Source: Mucilaginibacter sp.
Lineage (GTDB): Bacteria; Bacteroidota; Bacteroidia; Sphingobacteriales; Sphingobacteriaceae
DNA length: 38,757 nucleotides
Direction of reading: 5' to 3'
Assembly (NCBI GenBank): GCA_028287865.1
Contig: JAQBOU010000116.1
Span: 1 to 38,757, forward strand
Shown here: positions 7,730 to 17,150 of the stretch, in pieces
Numbering within the stretch: the first letter of the stretch is position 1
Layout of the letters: every line of letters starts with the position of its first letter
Notes under the pieces: model-generated
What the model was told of the DNA's origin: nothing
The model's database searches: none
Seen by the model: only the letters and a program-made list of their open reading frames with translations
Program-made: the position numbers and the translations under genes

Positions 7730-9454
7730 TTACCATCCGGGATTTTGTTTCATGTTTGGATTTTTCAGCACTTCATCATACGGAATGGGGTACAGGTACA
7801 TCTTAGGCTGCGTAAATTTGGTAGTTAAAACATTTATTATGTTATAAGTAGTAGCGTTACCCGATTGATTAATGGTTTCTCCCCTGCGTGGCTGATTCAT
7901 TACGGTTTCGGCAATTTTCCAGCGGCGTATATCAAAGTACCTGCTTTCCTCAAAGGCCAGCTCAATCCGGCGTTCGTTTTGTATCACCGCACGCATATCG
8001 GCCTGGGTCATTCCTGCTTTAAGGCCATACATACCATCAGACCCCGCGTTGATGCCTGCCCGTTTCCTTAAAGAAATTATAGTGCTGTAAACATTGCTGT
8101 TGGGCGAAGCGAGTGCTTCGTTTTCGGCTTCGGCATAATCCAGCAATACTTCGGCATAGCGTAGTATCACCCAATCTTCATTATGGGCTCCATAAGCGTT
8201 GGCATTTTCAAAATTTCCCATAAATTTTCTCATATAATAACTGGTCAGCGTTTGCTGCTGGCCGGTATTTGGCTTGCTTTGTCCGCCTTCAAAAGTTTGC
8301 AATTGGGTATTTAGCCATTGTGCGCCGTTATATAGTACCGTGTAGGATAACCGCGGGTCGCGGTTGGCATAAGGATTATTGGAATCGTAACCTGATGATA
8401 CATCGGTAATGAGCAGGCCATTATTCATGGGGAACGCATCAACCAGGTCCTGCGTCGGGCTGGTCCGTCCCAAGCCATTTGCAGCAGGGAACCCAACCGG
8501 CCCGTTAGCGCTTTCAATGGTATTCCCGTTATCGCCCTGACGTATAAATATTATTTCGGGATTATTCTGCGTTAAAAAAACATCCTTAAAGCTTTGGTCG
8601 AGCGAAAAAACGTTAAGGTTTATAACGTCCTGAGCGGCCTGTGCCGCTGCTACCCAGCGGGTCTGATCTGCATTGGTATAGCCCGTAAGCGGGTTAGCCG
8701 CATCAATATTTCCGCCATTAAAAAGGGGACTTGCGGCATACAATAAAACCCTTGCCTTAAGCGCCATAGCGGCACCCTTTGTTGCCCGGCCGTAATAGGC
8801 GTTTGGCGAAATAATAGGGTTTGTAAGCATGCTATCCTTTATGGCGTCGCACTCACTGGTAATGTAATTAATGCAGTCGGAAAAAGAATTCCGCGGCAGC
8901 GAAACATTATCATTAATAGTATAGACCTTGTCTCCCAGCAAGGGCACACCGCCAAAACGCTTAACCAGCTCGAAGTAAAAATAAGCCCTTAAAAATCTGG
9001 CTTCGCTTTTCCAGGTATATTTCATCGAATAACCGTTATAAGTTTGCTGTACCGGCACTACACCAATATTGGAAACAAACTCGTTGGCCATCCGTATCCC
9101 CGCCCAATAACTTGCTGTACCCGACCAAACATTCTCATTTGCCGGCAGCGTGGATGAATTGTAGGCCGCTGTGGACAAAACAGTTACCTGGTTGGTGCTT
9201 CCTGCTGCAGACGATACCGCATCATCGCTTGCCGCATCCAGGTAATCAGTCGCTACAACATTGTGTCCGTCCCTCAGCAAGGCGTAAATGGAGTTAAGGT
9301 ATGAATGAGCGTTTGTACCCAGCGAGTCGTACTTATCAAAAACGATGTTCAGGGTTTGTTTATCAACCGGGAACTGCTCATACTTTTTGCAGGCGCTTAT
9401 GCCGCATGCAAGTGAAATAATCGCTACCCAAAATATATTTTTATAATTCCTCAT
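7730..9454 (-). CDS. SusD/RagB-type nutrient-binding outer membrane lipoprotein (SusD_A)
   Basis: About 574 residues. ATG 9452-9454 (MRNYKNIFW) is preferred; the only longer start is a TTG at 9475. A lipobox (GISAC, residues 18-22) predicts a lipoprotein on the outer membrane. SusD hallmarks are RFLRAYFYFELVKRFGGVPL, SDCINYITSECD, AEVLLDYAEAENEA, NERRIELAFEESRYFDIRRWK and the C-terminal YLYPIPYDEVLKNPN.KQNPGW. SusD forms the lid on SusC and binds glycans. It starts 24 bases after SusC_A ends, so the two form a normal SusC-SusD pair, and a second SusC follows after 35 bases. Assignment is firm; the ligand is inferred from the mannosidase context. Confidence 0.95.
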   Translation of the reverse strand: MRNYKNIFWVAIISLACGISACKKYEQFPVDKQTLNIVFDKYDSLGTNAHSYLNSIYALLRDGHNVVATDYLDAASDDAVSSAAGSTNQVTVLSTAAYNSSTLPANENVWSGTASYWAGIRMANEFVSNIGVVPVQQTYNGYSMKYTWKSEARFLRAYFYFELVKRFGGVPLLGDKVYTINDNVSLPRNSFSDCINYITSECDAIKDSMLTNPIISPNAYYGRATKGAAMALKARVLLYAASPLFNGGNIDAANPLTGYTNADQTRWVAAAQAAQDVINLNVFSLDQSFKDVFLTQNNPEIIFIRQGDNGNTIESANGPVGFPAANGLGRTSPTQDLVDAFPMNNGLLITDVSSGYDSNNPYANRDPRLSYTVLYNGAQWLNTQLQTFEGGQSKPNTGQQQTLTSYYMRKFMGNFENANAYGAHNEDWVILRYAEVLLDYAEAENEALASPNSNVYSTIISLRKRAGINAGSDGMYGLKAGMTQADMRAVIQNERRIELAFEESRYFDIRRWKIAETVMNQPRRGETINQSGNATTYNIINVLTTKFTQPKMYLYPIPYDEVLKNPNMKQNPGW

Positions 9455-9478
9455 GATCTGAATTTTAATTTTCAAAAA

Positions 9479-12400
9479 CTAAAGCTTAATAGTTGCCCCC
9501 AAATTAATTACCCGTTGTATTGGGTATGGATTATAGTTTGAAGGATTTCCATAATAAACCTCCGGATCCTGCCCTTTGAAACCCGACAGTGTTAACAGGT
9601 TTTCGCCGTTTGCAAATACCCTTATGCCACCCAGCTTCAGCTTTTTACATAGCTGGTAGGGCAGGCTATAGCCTATTTCCATGTTTTTAAGCCTCAAATA
9701 ATCGCCCGACTTAATATCGAAAGAGGATAAGGCTGTATTATTGAGGTTACCTAATGATAATCTTGGCAATTGTGCCGTTGCTGCTGTTTCCGGGGTCCAC
9801 CTCGAGGTTAACACATCATAACCCTGGCCTACATATTGGTTGCCAAATAGTCCTAACCCGATGAAGCCGGAATATTGGTTATCAGCGATGCTTACCTGCC
9901 GGTTGGTTACGCCCTGTACGATGGCGCTAAAGCTGAAGCCCTTATAGTTGAAACCGATAGTGGTGCCGAAATAAATAAGTGGTTTGGTACCGGCAATAGG
10001 CGAAAGATCAAACTGGTTGATCACACCATCGTTGTTCAGATCTTTGTATTTAATATCGCCCGGCTTCGGCGTGTAGCCTACCGTTGTAGCGCTATGTGCT
10101 GCATCCGCTGCACTTTGAAAAAAGCCTAATGCCGTGTAGCCATAAATTGCAGTTACAGGCTGGCCGGTGTGCCTTACCCATGGATATGGCGAAGGCTCTT
10201 CATCGCTGTACACAACCTTCGATGCTTCAAGCGATATATTACCGGTGACGAAATAGTTAAAATTGCCCAGGTTGTTTGAATAGGTAAGGCTCAGTTCACC
10301 GCCCTTATACAAATTTATACCTATATTTTGGACTGTATAAGGGGTCCCTAATAGCGCTATGCTATTGCCGCGCACTTGCAACAAGTTGTAATAGGTATCG
10401 TGGTAATAATCGGCGGTTATCTTAAAATGGTTTTTAAATAAGGAGATATCTGTACCAATATCAATTTTGTGCGCATTTTCCCAACTGATATTGGGGTTTG
10501 CCAATGGATCAATGGTTATACCACCGCCTACAGAGCGGTCGGTTCCCTGGGGATACGCATTGTAAACACCGCTGTAGGTTTGTGCATAGCCATAATAGCC
10601 GTAGCTGTCCACATTCGCGTTACCGGTCTTTCCATAATCTGCGCGCCATTTCCATGAATCTATCCAGGTAAGATTGTCTTTAATAAAGGCTTCCTTGCCC
10701 ATTTGCCAGCCAATTCCTCCCGCGTAAAACCATCCAAACTGGTGGCCCGGCGGATACCGGTTATAGCCGCTGTTATTAACCGCACCTTCTATAAAGTATT
10801 TTCCATCGTAATTGTAGCCGACTTTAAAAGCCCTGTCATTGGTAATTTCAGGAAGATCGAAAGTTAATACCACCGAACGGTAATCAGCCAGCAGCATGGC
10901 ATTAATGTTGTTTTTACCAAAGCTGCGGTCATAGTTAAGCGCACCCTGCGCAAAGGCATAGCGGGCGCTGGTTACTGTTGTAAAAAGGTTGCTTTGCGAA
11001 ACTGTACTTCCCACAGCAGCATAGCTGGAGTCTCTTGCGGTATACAGGTAGCTTTGATTCTGTAAGCTGCGGTTCAAAACCGTTTGCGATTCGATGGACA
11101 AATTGCCCTTCGCCCTGAACGACAATCCGGGTACAAAGCTGCCCATATCATAATTTAGGTCCAGGTTTGCCAGTACATCCTGGCTGTTGGTTTGTATATA
11201 ACCCGAATTTTGTGATTGCGCCAAAAGGTTGTTGTTATAAAACGATGTGCCCCCAAATGAGCCATTAGGGTTAAATACCGGATAGGCGTTATTTGGAAGA
11301 GAATAAAGCGTTTGTAATATGCTGCTATAGCCTGCCCCGGGTTCAGTACCCTGCTGAATACGACCAAATAGCTGCAGGTCAACTTTAAATTTTTTGGTCA
11401 CATCAACGCTCAGGTCGGAGTTGATTACATACCTGCTCAGGTCGTTATTGGTACTATAGGGTACCGAGCCTGATGTTTTAAATATACCGCCCTGATCCAT
11501 GTAATTTAATGAGATAGTATAGCGGGCCACCTGCGTGCCGCCGTTAACATTTAACTTATAGCTTGTTATAGGGGAATAGTCATTAAGAATAGTTTTGAAC
11601 CAGTTAACATCAGGGTGCCCGGTTGGATCGGTATGGTTTTTATAAGCGTTAAAATCGGCGGCAGAATATATGGGGGCTTTCCCGTCGTTTTGCAGGGCTT
11701 CATTGTATAAATAAGCATATTGGTAAGCAGATAAAGGTGTTGGCAAGCCAAGTGATTGCTGCATGCCGGTTTCGGCTGTGAATGAGATACGCGGCGCACC
11801 AATTGTGGGGCGTTTTGTGGTAACCAATAATATTCCGTTTGAACTGTTGATGCCCAATAAAATGGTTGACAGCGCATCCTTCAATACCGAAATAGATTCA
11901 ATGCTCTCGGGATCGATAGAAGATATTTCCCGTTGAACGCCATCGATCACGGTGATGGCGTTTTGACCGCGTATCTTCAAACTGATCTCTGAGTTATCAT
12001 TTGGGACTACATTATGGCCGGTTATTACGTTAGCAAATAAACCGTTGTTAGTTTGAACGCTTGTTTGAGCGGCTGAAAAACCGCTTGTCTGCTGGGTATA
12101 TAAACCGGGTAGCTGCCCGGGCAATGCATAGGTATAAAGTGTTGCAGGAGTTGTTGTTAACTGGTTGGTGTAGATAGAAGCGACTGAACCAAGCAAGGCA
12201 GATCTGTCTGCCTGATCATATAATACGTCAACCTTGTCCGGAGATTGCAGGTAGTTATCTAACAGTTTTACTGTTAATTCTTTATCATCCTTTATTTTTA
12301 TTTCGCTTACATTATGCCCACGGTATTTAAAAACCAACACACTCCCTAAACCCGCTTTTATTTCAAAATGCCCTGCAGTTTTAGTTGTGAAAGCTTCGGC

Positions 12401-12595
12401 AGTGCCCTTAACGGATACTTCGGCACCCTTTACAGGCCGGTTATCCTCATCAATCACTATCCCTGTTACCATGCCCGGAACATGATTAACCGATTTAGCA
12501 GTAGTATCCTGCATAATGGCAAAACCGGATCTCACCGAAAAGAACATCAGTATGATGAATCCTGTAAAGCATTTTTTCAAGTAGCAATTGGCCAT
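9479..12595 (-). CDS. SusC/RagA-type TonB-linked outer membrane transporter (SusC_A)
   Basis: A 1038-residue protein starting at ATG 12593-12595, with a signal segment at residues 6-26 (FTGFIILMFFSVRSGFA). A carboxypeptidase-regulatory-like domain follows (VTGIVIDEDNRPVKGAEVSVKGT to FKYRGHNVSEIKI, about residues 43-105). The plug region is about residues 120-275, with LPGLYTQQTSGF, ITVIDGVQREI, SISVLKDALSTILLGINSSNGILLVTTKR, then a barrel ending INLGATIKL. The plug is clearly diverged from SusC_B, so the two are not recent duplicates. It is first in an operon with SusD_A and SusC_B. Upstream 12596-12751 holds no confident promoter; a weak version of the locus palindrome near 12617-12632 is not convincing. 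The role is uptake of oligosaccharides released at the surface. Confidence 0.95.
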   Translation of the reverse strand: MANCYLKKCFTGFIILMFFSVRSGFAIMQDTTAKSVNHVPGMVTGIVIDEDNRPVKGAEVSVKGTAEAFTTKTAGHFEIKAGLGSVLVFKYRGHNVSEIKIKDDKELTVKLLDNYLQSPDKVDVLYDQADRSALLGSVASIYTNQLTTTPATLYTYALPGQLPGLYTQQTSGFSAAQTSVQTNNGLFANVITGHNVVPNDNSEISLKIRGQNAITVIDGVQREISSIDPESIESISVLKDALSTILLGINSSNGILLVTTKRPTIGAPRISFTAETGMQQSLGLPTPLSAYQYAYLYNEALQNDGKAPIYSAADFNAYKNHTDPTGHPDVNWFKTILNDYSPITSYKLNVNGGTQVARYTISLNYMDQGGIFKTSGSVPYSTNNDLSRYVINSDLSVDVTKKFKVDLQLFGRIQQGTEPGAGYSSILQTLYSLPNNAYPVFNPNGSFGGTSFYNNNLLAQSQNSGYIQTNSQDVLANLDLNYDMGSFVPGLSFRAKGNLSIESQTVLNRSLQNQSYLYTARDSSYAAVGSTVSQSNLFTTVTSARYAFAQGALNYDRSFGKNNINAMLLADYRSVVLTFDLPEITNDRAFKVGYNYDGKYFIEGAVNNSGYNRYPPGHQFGWFYAGGIGWQMGKEAFIKDNLTWIDSWKWRADYGKTGNANVDSYGYYGYAQTYSGVYNAYPQGTDRSVGGGITIDPLANPNISWENAHKIDIGTDISLFKNHFKITADYYHDTYYNLLQVRGNSIALLGTPYTVQNIGINLYKGGELSLTYSNNLGNFNYFVTGNISLEASKVVYSDEEPSPYPWVRHTGQPVTAIYGYTALGFFQSAADAAHSATTVGYTPKPGDIKYKDLNNDGVINQFDLSPIAGTKPLIYFGTTIGFNYKGFSFSAIVQGVTNRQVSIADNQYSGFIGLGLFGNQYVGQGYDVLTSRWTPETAATAQLPRLSLGNLNNTALSSFDIKSGDYLRLKNMEIGYSLPYQLCKKLKLGGIRVFANGENLLTLSGFKGQDPEVYYGNPSNYNPYPIQRVINLGATIKL

Positions 12596-12751
12596 AGTTT
12601 CTATATTTTTATTGGCAAAAAATCGAAATATCTATTATTAGCATCTGCGTATCACGCTTAAACCAGCGCAATAAACAGGTGGTATTTACTTTTAACGTCG
12701 GAGAGAAACCAGGTCATTACTTCAACTATCCCAGCCGCTCTTTGATCTGTA

Positions 12752-13780
12752 TCAGTTACATTTAAATGTGTAAGTAAAGGGGCTTGCGGTATTACCATAG
12801 CCCACCTTAATATTTCCGGTTGCATCCGTCAGGAAATAGTTCATATTTACAATGGTTTGCGAATCAGCTATCCCAAAGTACGATCGGGGCCATATGGTAA
12901 TTTTATACTTATTGCTGCCGGCTACCGTTTGTGTAAACTGTGTTTTTGCTGATTGATCGCAAACGGTATAAGTTTTCCCGTCGCTGGTATTGGCTGTGGC
13001 GCATAAATAAACCTTTGAAGCACCCATTAATGCAGTTGGTGTTACTGTTCCGTCAAATGTGATTGTGACAAAATCGTTATCCAGAGTTTTTGGCGGATCG
13101 GCACTTGTTAGCTGCGGATTGCAAAAATCAACTATATCGCCGCTACCGCCGGTAAGCATAAAACATGGCGTAACCTGTTCGGCATAATATTCGTATTTTG
13201 CCCCACCGTCAATACTCCCATCAACGTCATGTAAGCCGTCATTTGATTCTGCTATCACATAGCCTAGCTTACATAATGTATTATTATTATCGGCGCCTAC
13301 TTTTAAGCTGATGTTTAAGGTAGCTGTTATTTCCTCACCGTTACTCAATGGGAACCCTACATCAGACTGATAAACAACCCATTCCATGTCATTTACCAGG
13401 TTGCCCCCAATGCCAAATTTTTTAAGCAAGGCAGCTGACCAGGTTAGCCCGCTACTTTGGGGCTCAATAGTGGTTGATGGCATCAGCACCATTTTACCAT
13501 TACCCGCAGTGCTGGTGTAGGTTATTTTAGCATTTTGGGCCGCGGCCCAGCCTTTGGGCGCAAGGAAACCAAATACCAGGTTTTCGGTTGTGCTGGCGTA
13601 AATGTTGTGATAAGTGAAGTTTACGCTGATCGGAACCGTTGACCCAACTGTTGCAGTGTCGGGCTGGTTTATTGTGAACACGGTGATACTACAGCAGGTG
13701 ATCACAATACTTAAAATAAGCACCGCGCAAAAACACCAAAGCATTTTCCCTTTTATATTAATATGTAAATATGTCTTCAT
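12752..13780 (-). CDS. PUL accessory surface lipoprotein, DUF4961-like
   Basis: A 342-residue protein with an N-terminal hydrophobic segment ending in VITCCS (residues about 17-31), consistent with a lipoprotein signal. The rest is Thr/Ser/Gly-rich beta-structure. An N-terminal immunoglobulin-like part begins ITVFTINQPDTATVGSTVPISVNF; a C-terminal part carries KVYLCATANTSDGKTYTVCDQS and NYFLTDATGNIKVGYGN. The pattern and the place (SusD, then a 150-residue lipoprotein, then this) fit the DUF4961 proteins of Bacteroidetes glycan loci, probably surface glycan-binding proteins. That function is inference. It starts 20 bases after the DUF5004-like gene. An alternative start is the Met at residue 13 (MLWCF). 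Confidence 0.72.
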   Translation of the reverse strand: MKTYLHINIKGKMLWCFCAVLILSIVITCCSITVFTINQPDTATVGSTVPISVNFTYHNIYASTTENLVFGFLAPKGWAAAQNAKITYTSTAGNGKMVLMPSTTIEPQSSGLTWSAALLKKFGIGGNLVNDMEWVVYQSDVGFPLSNGEEITATLNISLKVGADNNNTLCKLGYVIAESNDGLHDVDGSIDGGAKYEYYAEQVTPCFMLTGGSGDIVDFCNPQLTSADPPKTLDNDFVTITFDGTVTPTALMGASKVYLCATANTSDGKTYTVCDQSAKTQFTQTVAGSNKYKITIWPRSYFGIADSQTIVNMNYFLTDATGNIKVGYGNTASPFTYTFKCN

Positions 13781-13800
13781 ACTTTATTTTTTATCCCTTA

Positions 13801-14244
13801 CTAGTTGGCTTTTTGAAATGTGTACACATAAGTATTGTTTGGGCAGCCTGGACTAAAAGTTAATGTTAACTGCCGCACGCCATTTACTATTGGGTAGGTA
13901 AAAGCAGTTGATACTGCTTTATTGCCTGTTGGCGTAAAATTTATTTGAAACGGATATTGCGGATCATCCAATGAATACGTACCGTTTTGGCTTACTAAAA
14001 AAGGCAGTTTATTGATCAGCGTATACTTACCCTCGTTAAAGCTTAATTTAAACTGTGAAAAATCTACAATGGTGGTTAAATCTGTCCCATTGCGGGTTGC
14101 AGCTATTACTGTCCAGTTTCCGGAGATATCTTTAACAGCTTCTGCGGACGGTTTAATACTTTCTACTTTGCAAGATGTCCAGCTAAATAATGCCAGGACA
14201 ACCAGGACCACGATAGGTTTGCTAAGTTTATAAAACTGTGTCAT
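13801..14244 (-). CDS. PUL accessory lipoprotein, DUF5004/lipocalin-like
   Basis: About 147 residues. The start is placed at ATG 14242-14244 (MTQFYKLSKPIVV); the longer frame to 14289 would need a TTG. A hydrophobic segment ends in the lipobox-like FSWTSC (Cys about residue 25), so it is a probable lipoprotein. The mature part has GNWTVIAATRNGTDL followed by short beta-strands (FKLSFNEGKYTL, NGTYSLDDP, YPFQINFTPTG, RQLTLTFSPGCPNNTYVYTF). This matches the lipocalin-like layout of DUF5004 proteins that sit beside SusD genes. It lies 49 bases after SusD_B and 20 bases before the DUF4961-like gene, in one operon. Probably helps glycan capture; no enzymatic motif is seen. Confidence 0.72.
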   Translation of the reverse strand: MTQFYKLSKPIVVLVVLALFSWTSCKVESIKPSAEAVKDISGNWTVIAATRNGTDLTTIVDFSQFKLSFNEGKYTLINKLPFLVSQNGTYSLDDPQYPFQINFTPTGNKAVSTAFTYPIVNGVRQLTLTFSPGCPNNTYVYTFQKAN

Positions 14245-14293
14245 GTTAATTTTTTTTAGGCTATTGATATCTATTATCGTGTAATTCAATTAA

Positions 14294-16045
14294 TTAATAC
14301 CCTGGGTTTTGCACCAGCTGCGGTGATTTTGCCACTTCTCCCTGTGGTAGCGGCCATAAGTACATTGCCTTGCGGAAATTATGTTTGCGCACATTAAACC
14401 GCTTATAAGTTACCGCGGTCCCGTTCCTGTCAACTTCCATCCCGGTCATTTGCTCATTTTCAGCAGTATCTGCCAGCAACCACCTGCGTACATCCCAAAA
14501 CCGGTGGCCTTCAAACGCCAGTTCTATCCTGCGTTCGTTTTGAATAGCCAGCCGCATTTGGGCCTGGGTTAGTCCGGTTGGCAACTGGTACGGATTTAAA
14601 CCGGCCCTCATTCTAATTGCTTCAACAGCTGAATAAACCTGCGCTGTAGGACCTTCATATTCATTAGCCGCTTCAGCATAGTTTAACAATATCTCCGCAT
14701 ACCTTATCAGGGGCAAACAGCGGTTTGTTCTGTGTGTTAAGTCTGTGGATAATGCATTCGGATCAAGCATTTTATTGGTATAATAACCAGTTGGCGTACC
14801 GGTGTATACCGCATCACTGCCAGACGCCACTCCATTAAATGTGCCCAGGTAAACGTTTATAGGTGAAAAACCGGTCGCCAGCCTGTTAGCTAATATGGAT
14901 TGATCATGATTTACCGTATAATTTAAGCGGGGATCGCGATTGGCATATGGATTAGCTGGGTCATAATTTGAAGCCGGGTCGGTAATTGCCTTACCATTGC
15001 TCATCGGAAAAGCATCAACCAATTCCTGGTAAGGATATGCTCCGCCCGACCCTGATCTTGATGGCGGATCCCATACCGCTTCCAGGTCATCATTCCCGTT
15101 AGGGCGCATTAACTGGAAAATGTACTCGTTATTAGGCCTCAGCGGGAACAAGCTTTGAAAACCATAACCTGGGGCTGTAGTATTGTCAATGTTTAGATTG
15201 TAGCTTCCTAAAGTAATAACCGCGGCGGCGGCATCTTCGGCCAGCTTCCAACGATTTTGGTCTGCCGATGGATAGCCAACAATAGCGCCAAGTGAACCGG
15301 AGGCAAGCGTTGTACCGTTGTATAAGGGGCTGGCGGCATATAGCAATACTCTTGATATCAAAGCCAGGCAGGATCCTTTTGATGCCCTGCCATAGTTTAA
15401 ACCGGTCTGAGCGTTCGGGAGCGACGATGCAGCCGCATTGCACTCAGAAACAATATAATTTACGCAATCTGAAAAAGTACTGCGGGCAACGGGTATATGA
15501 TCTGTGTAAGTGTAAAGGGTATCGCCAATAAGCGGTACGCCGCCGTAGTGCTCAACCAGCGTAAAATAATACCAGGCTCTTAAAAAACGCGCCTCCGCTT
15601 TCATTTGCGTTTTTGTCACCGGTTTTACGGGTACGTTAGGTAAATTCTTCAACAGCTGATTTACAGCGCGGATGTTATTATAGCCGGTACTGAATGCATC
15701 ACCGCTTCCTCCCGATGGATTATCCGGGCTAACAATACCGGCATTGATGGTACCGGTAGCCCAGTCAGTAGCTACAGAAATGTTAGTATTGCCAACTTCA
15801 CCTTCGTCAGATGCGGCGTCCAACCCCCCGTTTCCGAATCTTGTTGCGTTGGTGCTGAAACCGATGCTGGTGTAGATATTTGCCAGGAAGGCAACCGTGT
15901 TCGCACTATCTGCAAAAACAGAAGACTGTGTAAGATTAGTGGTAGTTGTAGGAGCCAAAAAGCCGCCTTTTTTGCACGAAGCCATAAAAAAAAGCAGCGT
16001 TGCAATAAGGAAAAAAGTAAAACCCTGAAAGTAAATTTTCTTCAT
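14294..16045 (-). CDS. SusD/RagB-type outer membrane lipoprotein without a preceding SusC (SusD_B)
   Basis: A 583-residue protein with an N-terminal signal and lipobox (FMASC, Cys about residue 24). SusD hallmarks are ARFLRAWYYFTLVEHYGGVPLIGD, SDCVNYIVSECN, AEILLNYAEAANEYEG, NERRIELAFEGHRFWDVRRWL and the C-terminal YLWPLPQGEVAKSPQLVQNPGY. It should act as a glycan-binding lid for a SusC. Unusually it is first in its operon: the gene before it is an esterase, not SusC. The unpaired SusC in the window is the one at 4557-7694. Two palindromic operator copies lie in the 252-base region upstream (16114-16129 and 16231-16246). DUF5004- and DUF4961-like genes follow. Confidence 0.95.
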   Translation of the reverse strand: MKKIYFQGFTFFLIATLLFFMASCKKGGFLAPTTTTNLTQSSVFADSANTVAFLANIYTSIGFSTNATRFGNGGLDAASDEGEVGNTNISVATDWATGTINAGIVSPDNPSGGSGDAFSTGYNNIRAVNQLLKNLPNVPVKPVTKTQMKAEARFLRAWYYFTLVEHYGGVPLIGDTLYTYTDHIPVARSTFSDCVNYIVSECNAAASSLPNAQTGLNYGRASKGSCLALISRVLLYAASPLYNGTTLASGSLGAIVGYPSADQNRWKLAEDAAAAVITLGSYNLNIDNTTAPGYGFQSLFPLRPNNEYIFQLMRPNGNDDLEAVWDPPSRSGSGGAYPYQELVDAFPMSNGKAITDPASNYDPANPYANRDPRLNYTVNHDQSILANRLATGFSPINVYLGTFNGVASGSDAVYTGTPTGYYTNKMLDPNALSTDLTHRTNRCLPLIRYAEILLNYAEAANEYEGPTAQVYSAVEAIRMRAGLNPYQLPTGLTQAQMRLAIQNERRIELAFEGHRFWDVRRWLLADTAENEQMTGMEVDRNGTAVTYKRFNVRKHNFRKAMYLWPLPQGEVAKSPQLVQNPGY

Positions 16046-16113
16046 ATCAAATAGTTTATACTTATGAAAGATCTGCCCGTTTAACAGGAACAGTATCGTC
16101 GCATATTATTTTC

Positions 16114-16129
16114 GCAAAATCGTTTTAGC
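16114..16129. promoter_or_regulatory. Palindromic operator, copy 2 (upstream of SusD_B operon)
   Basis: GCAAAATCGTTTTAGC fits GCnAAATCGnTTTnGC with a central CG, about 70 bases before the SusD_B start. It is a variant of the 16-mer at 1685 and 24965. Its outer GC pairs and central CG are symmetric, as in LacI-type sites. Confidence 0.62.
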
Positions 16130-16230
16130 AAAAATTCTAAAAAACACAAAACAATTTATTTAATCTTATTTGTGCCTGTATTATAATTGGTTTTATTTCC
16201 AGATTCAGAATCCGAGTGCTAAATTAAAAC

Positions 16231-16246
16231 ATAAAAACGATTTAGC
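16231..16246. promoter_or_regulatory. Palindromic operator, copy 3 (distal site upstream of SusD_B operon)
   Basis: ATAAAAACGATTTAGC keeps the right arm ATTTAGC and the central CG, with a weak left arm. A further left half-site, GCTAAAT, lies at 16218-16224. The spacing to copy 2 is 117 bases centre to centre, about 11 helical turns, so looping between them is possible but unproven. Confidence 0.5.
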
Positions 16247-16297
16247 AAATTTTTTTTTATTTATTTTAAAATTATTTTAGAACAAAAATGGCAATCG

Positions 16298-17128
16298 CTA
16301 TTTCTCCTTGTTAAAAAAACGGCTAAAAAACAAAGCCTGGTAATTAATTGAGTTTCCCCAATATTCCCAGGTATGCGCCCCGGGTCGGGACGTAAAATCA
16401 TGGGGTATTTTTTTGTCTAATAATTTTTGATGCAAGGCATTGTTTACGGCAAAGAAAAGGTCATCGGCGCCATCGTCAAATATAATGGCAAGCGCAGATG
16501 GCTTTAATATATATACCATGTTAATAACACTGTTTTTCTCCCACAGGTCGGGATGTTCCTTATAGGTACCGAGTACCTGTTTAATGCCAAAATTATCCGG
16601 GAACGGCCGAAGATCTACCGCACCACTCATACTGCCCGCCGCACCATAAATATCCTGGTGCTTAAAAGCAAGATATAATGCCCCATGTCCGCCCATACTT
16701 AAACCGGTAATAGCCCGGCCTGTCCGATCACTAATGGTTGAATAATGCCCGTCAATATAACTCACCAGTTCTTTAGAAAAATAAGTTTCATACTGGGATT
16801 GCTTATTCATTGGGCTATCGAAATACCAGCTTGCAAAACCACCATCGGGACAAACAATGATCATATCATACTTGTCAGCAAGTTTGGTAATTGAGGGAAC
16901 CTTTAATATCCAATCTGAATAGTTCCCGCTATAACCATGCAGCAGGTATAAAACAGGAAATTTCTTATCAGTTGAGTAGTTTGCGGGTTGCACAACTACA
17001 ACCTTCATGTCCTTATTCATCACTGTGCTATGCGTTAGTACGGTATCGACACTAGCAGCGTTTACCTTAAAAAAACTTAAAACGAACAGGAGAAGCAACG
17101 GCGTAAAAATTCTTTTTATTAGGGTCAT
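16298..17128 (-). CDS. Secreted CE1-like / esterase D-type alpha/beta-hydrolase
   Basis: A 276-residue protein with a signal peptide (residues 1-24, ending VNA). The alpha/beta-hydrolase core has YLLHGYSG (61-68) as the oxyanion-side strand and nucleophile Ser144 in GLSMGG. The acid is probably Asp219 or Asp222 in FDDGADD, and the general base is His252 in GAHTWEYW. This is the putative-esterase family that includes CE1 acetyl/feruloyl esterases and S-formylglutathione hydrolases; the export signal favours a carbohydrate esterase. It is third in an operon after GH92 and a GNS-type SGNH esterase, 22 bases after the latter. The likely role is removing ester groups that block mannosidases. The exact ester is not knowable from sequence. 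Confidence 0.85.
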   Translation of the reverse strand: MTLIKRIFTPLLLLFVLSFFKVNAASVDTVLTHSTVMNKDMKVVVVQPANYSTDKKFPVLYLLHGYSGNYSDWILKVPSITKLADKYDMIIVCPDGGFASWYFDSPMNKQSQYETYFSKELVSYIDGHYSTISDRTGRAITGLSMGGHGALYLAFKHQDIYGAAGSMSGAVDLRPFPDNFGIKQVLGTYKEHPDLWEKNSVINMVYILKPSALAIIFDDGADDLFFAVNNALHQKLLDKKIPHDFTSRPGAHTWEYWGNSINYQALFFSRFFNKEK

Positions 17129-17150
17129 CTCAGTGAATCTTGGTCGGTTA

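Noticed and set aside
7695..7736. Longer start for SusC_B at 7736
   Set aside because: It would place 14 polar residues before a clear signal peptide that begins at 7694, and it overlaps the end of SusD_A.
12617..12632. Possible sixth operator upstream of SusC_A
   Set aside because: Only about 9 of 16 positions agree with the consensus; the central CG and one half-arm alone are not enough.
14245..14289. Longer start for the DUF5004-like gene
   Set aside because: It needs a TTG codon, and the lipoprotein signal begins at the ATG at 14242-14244.
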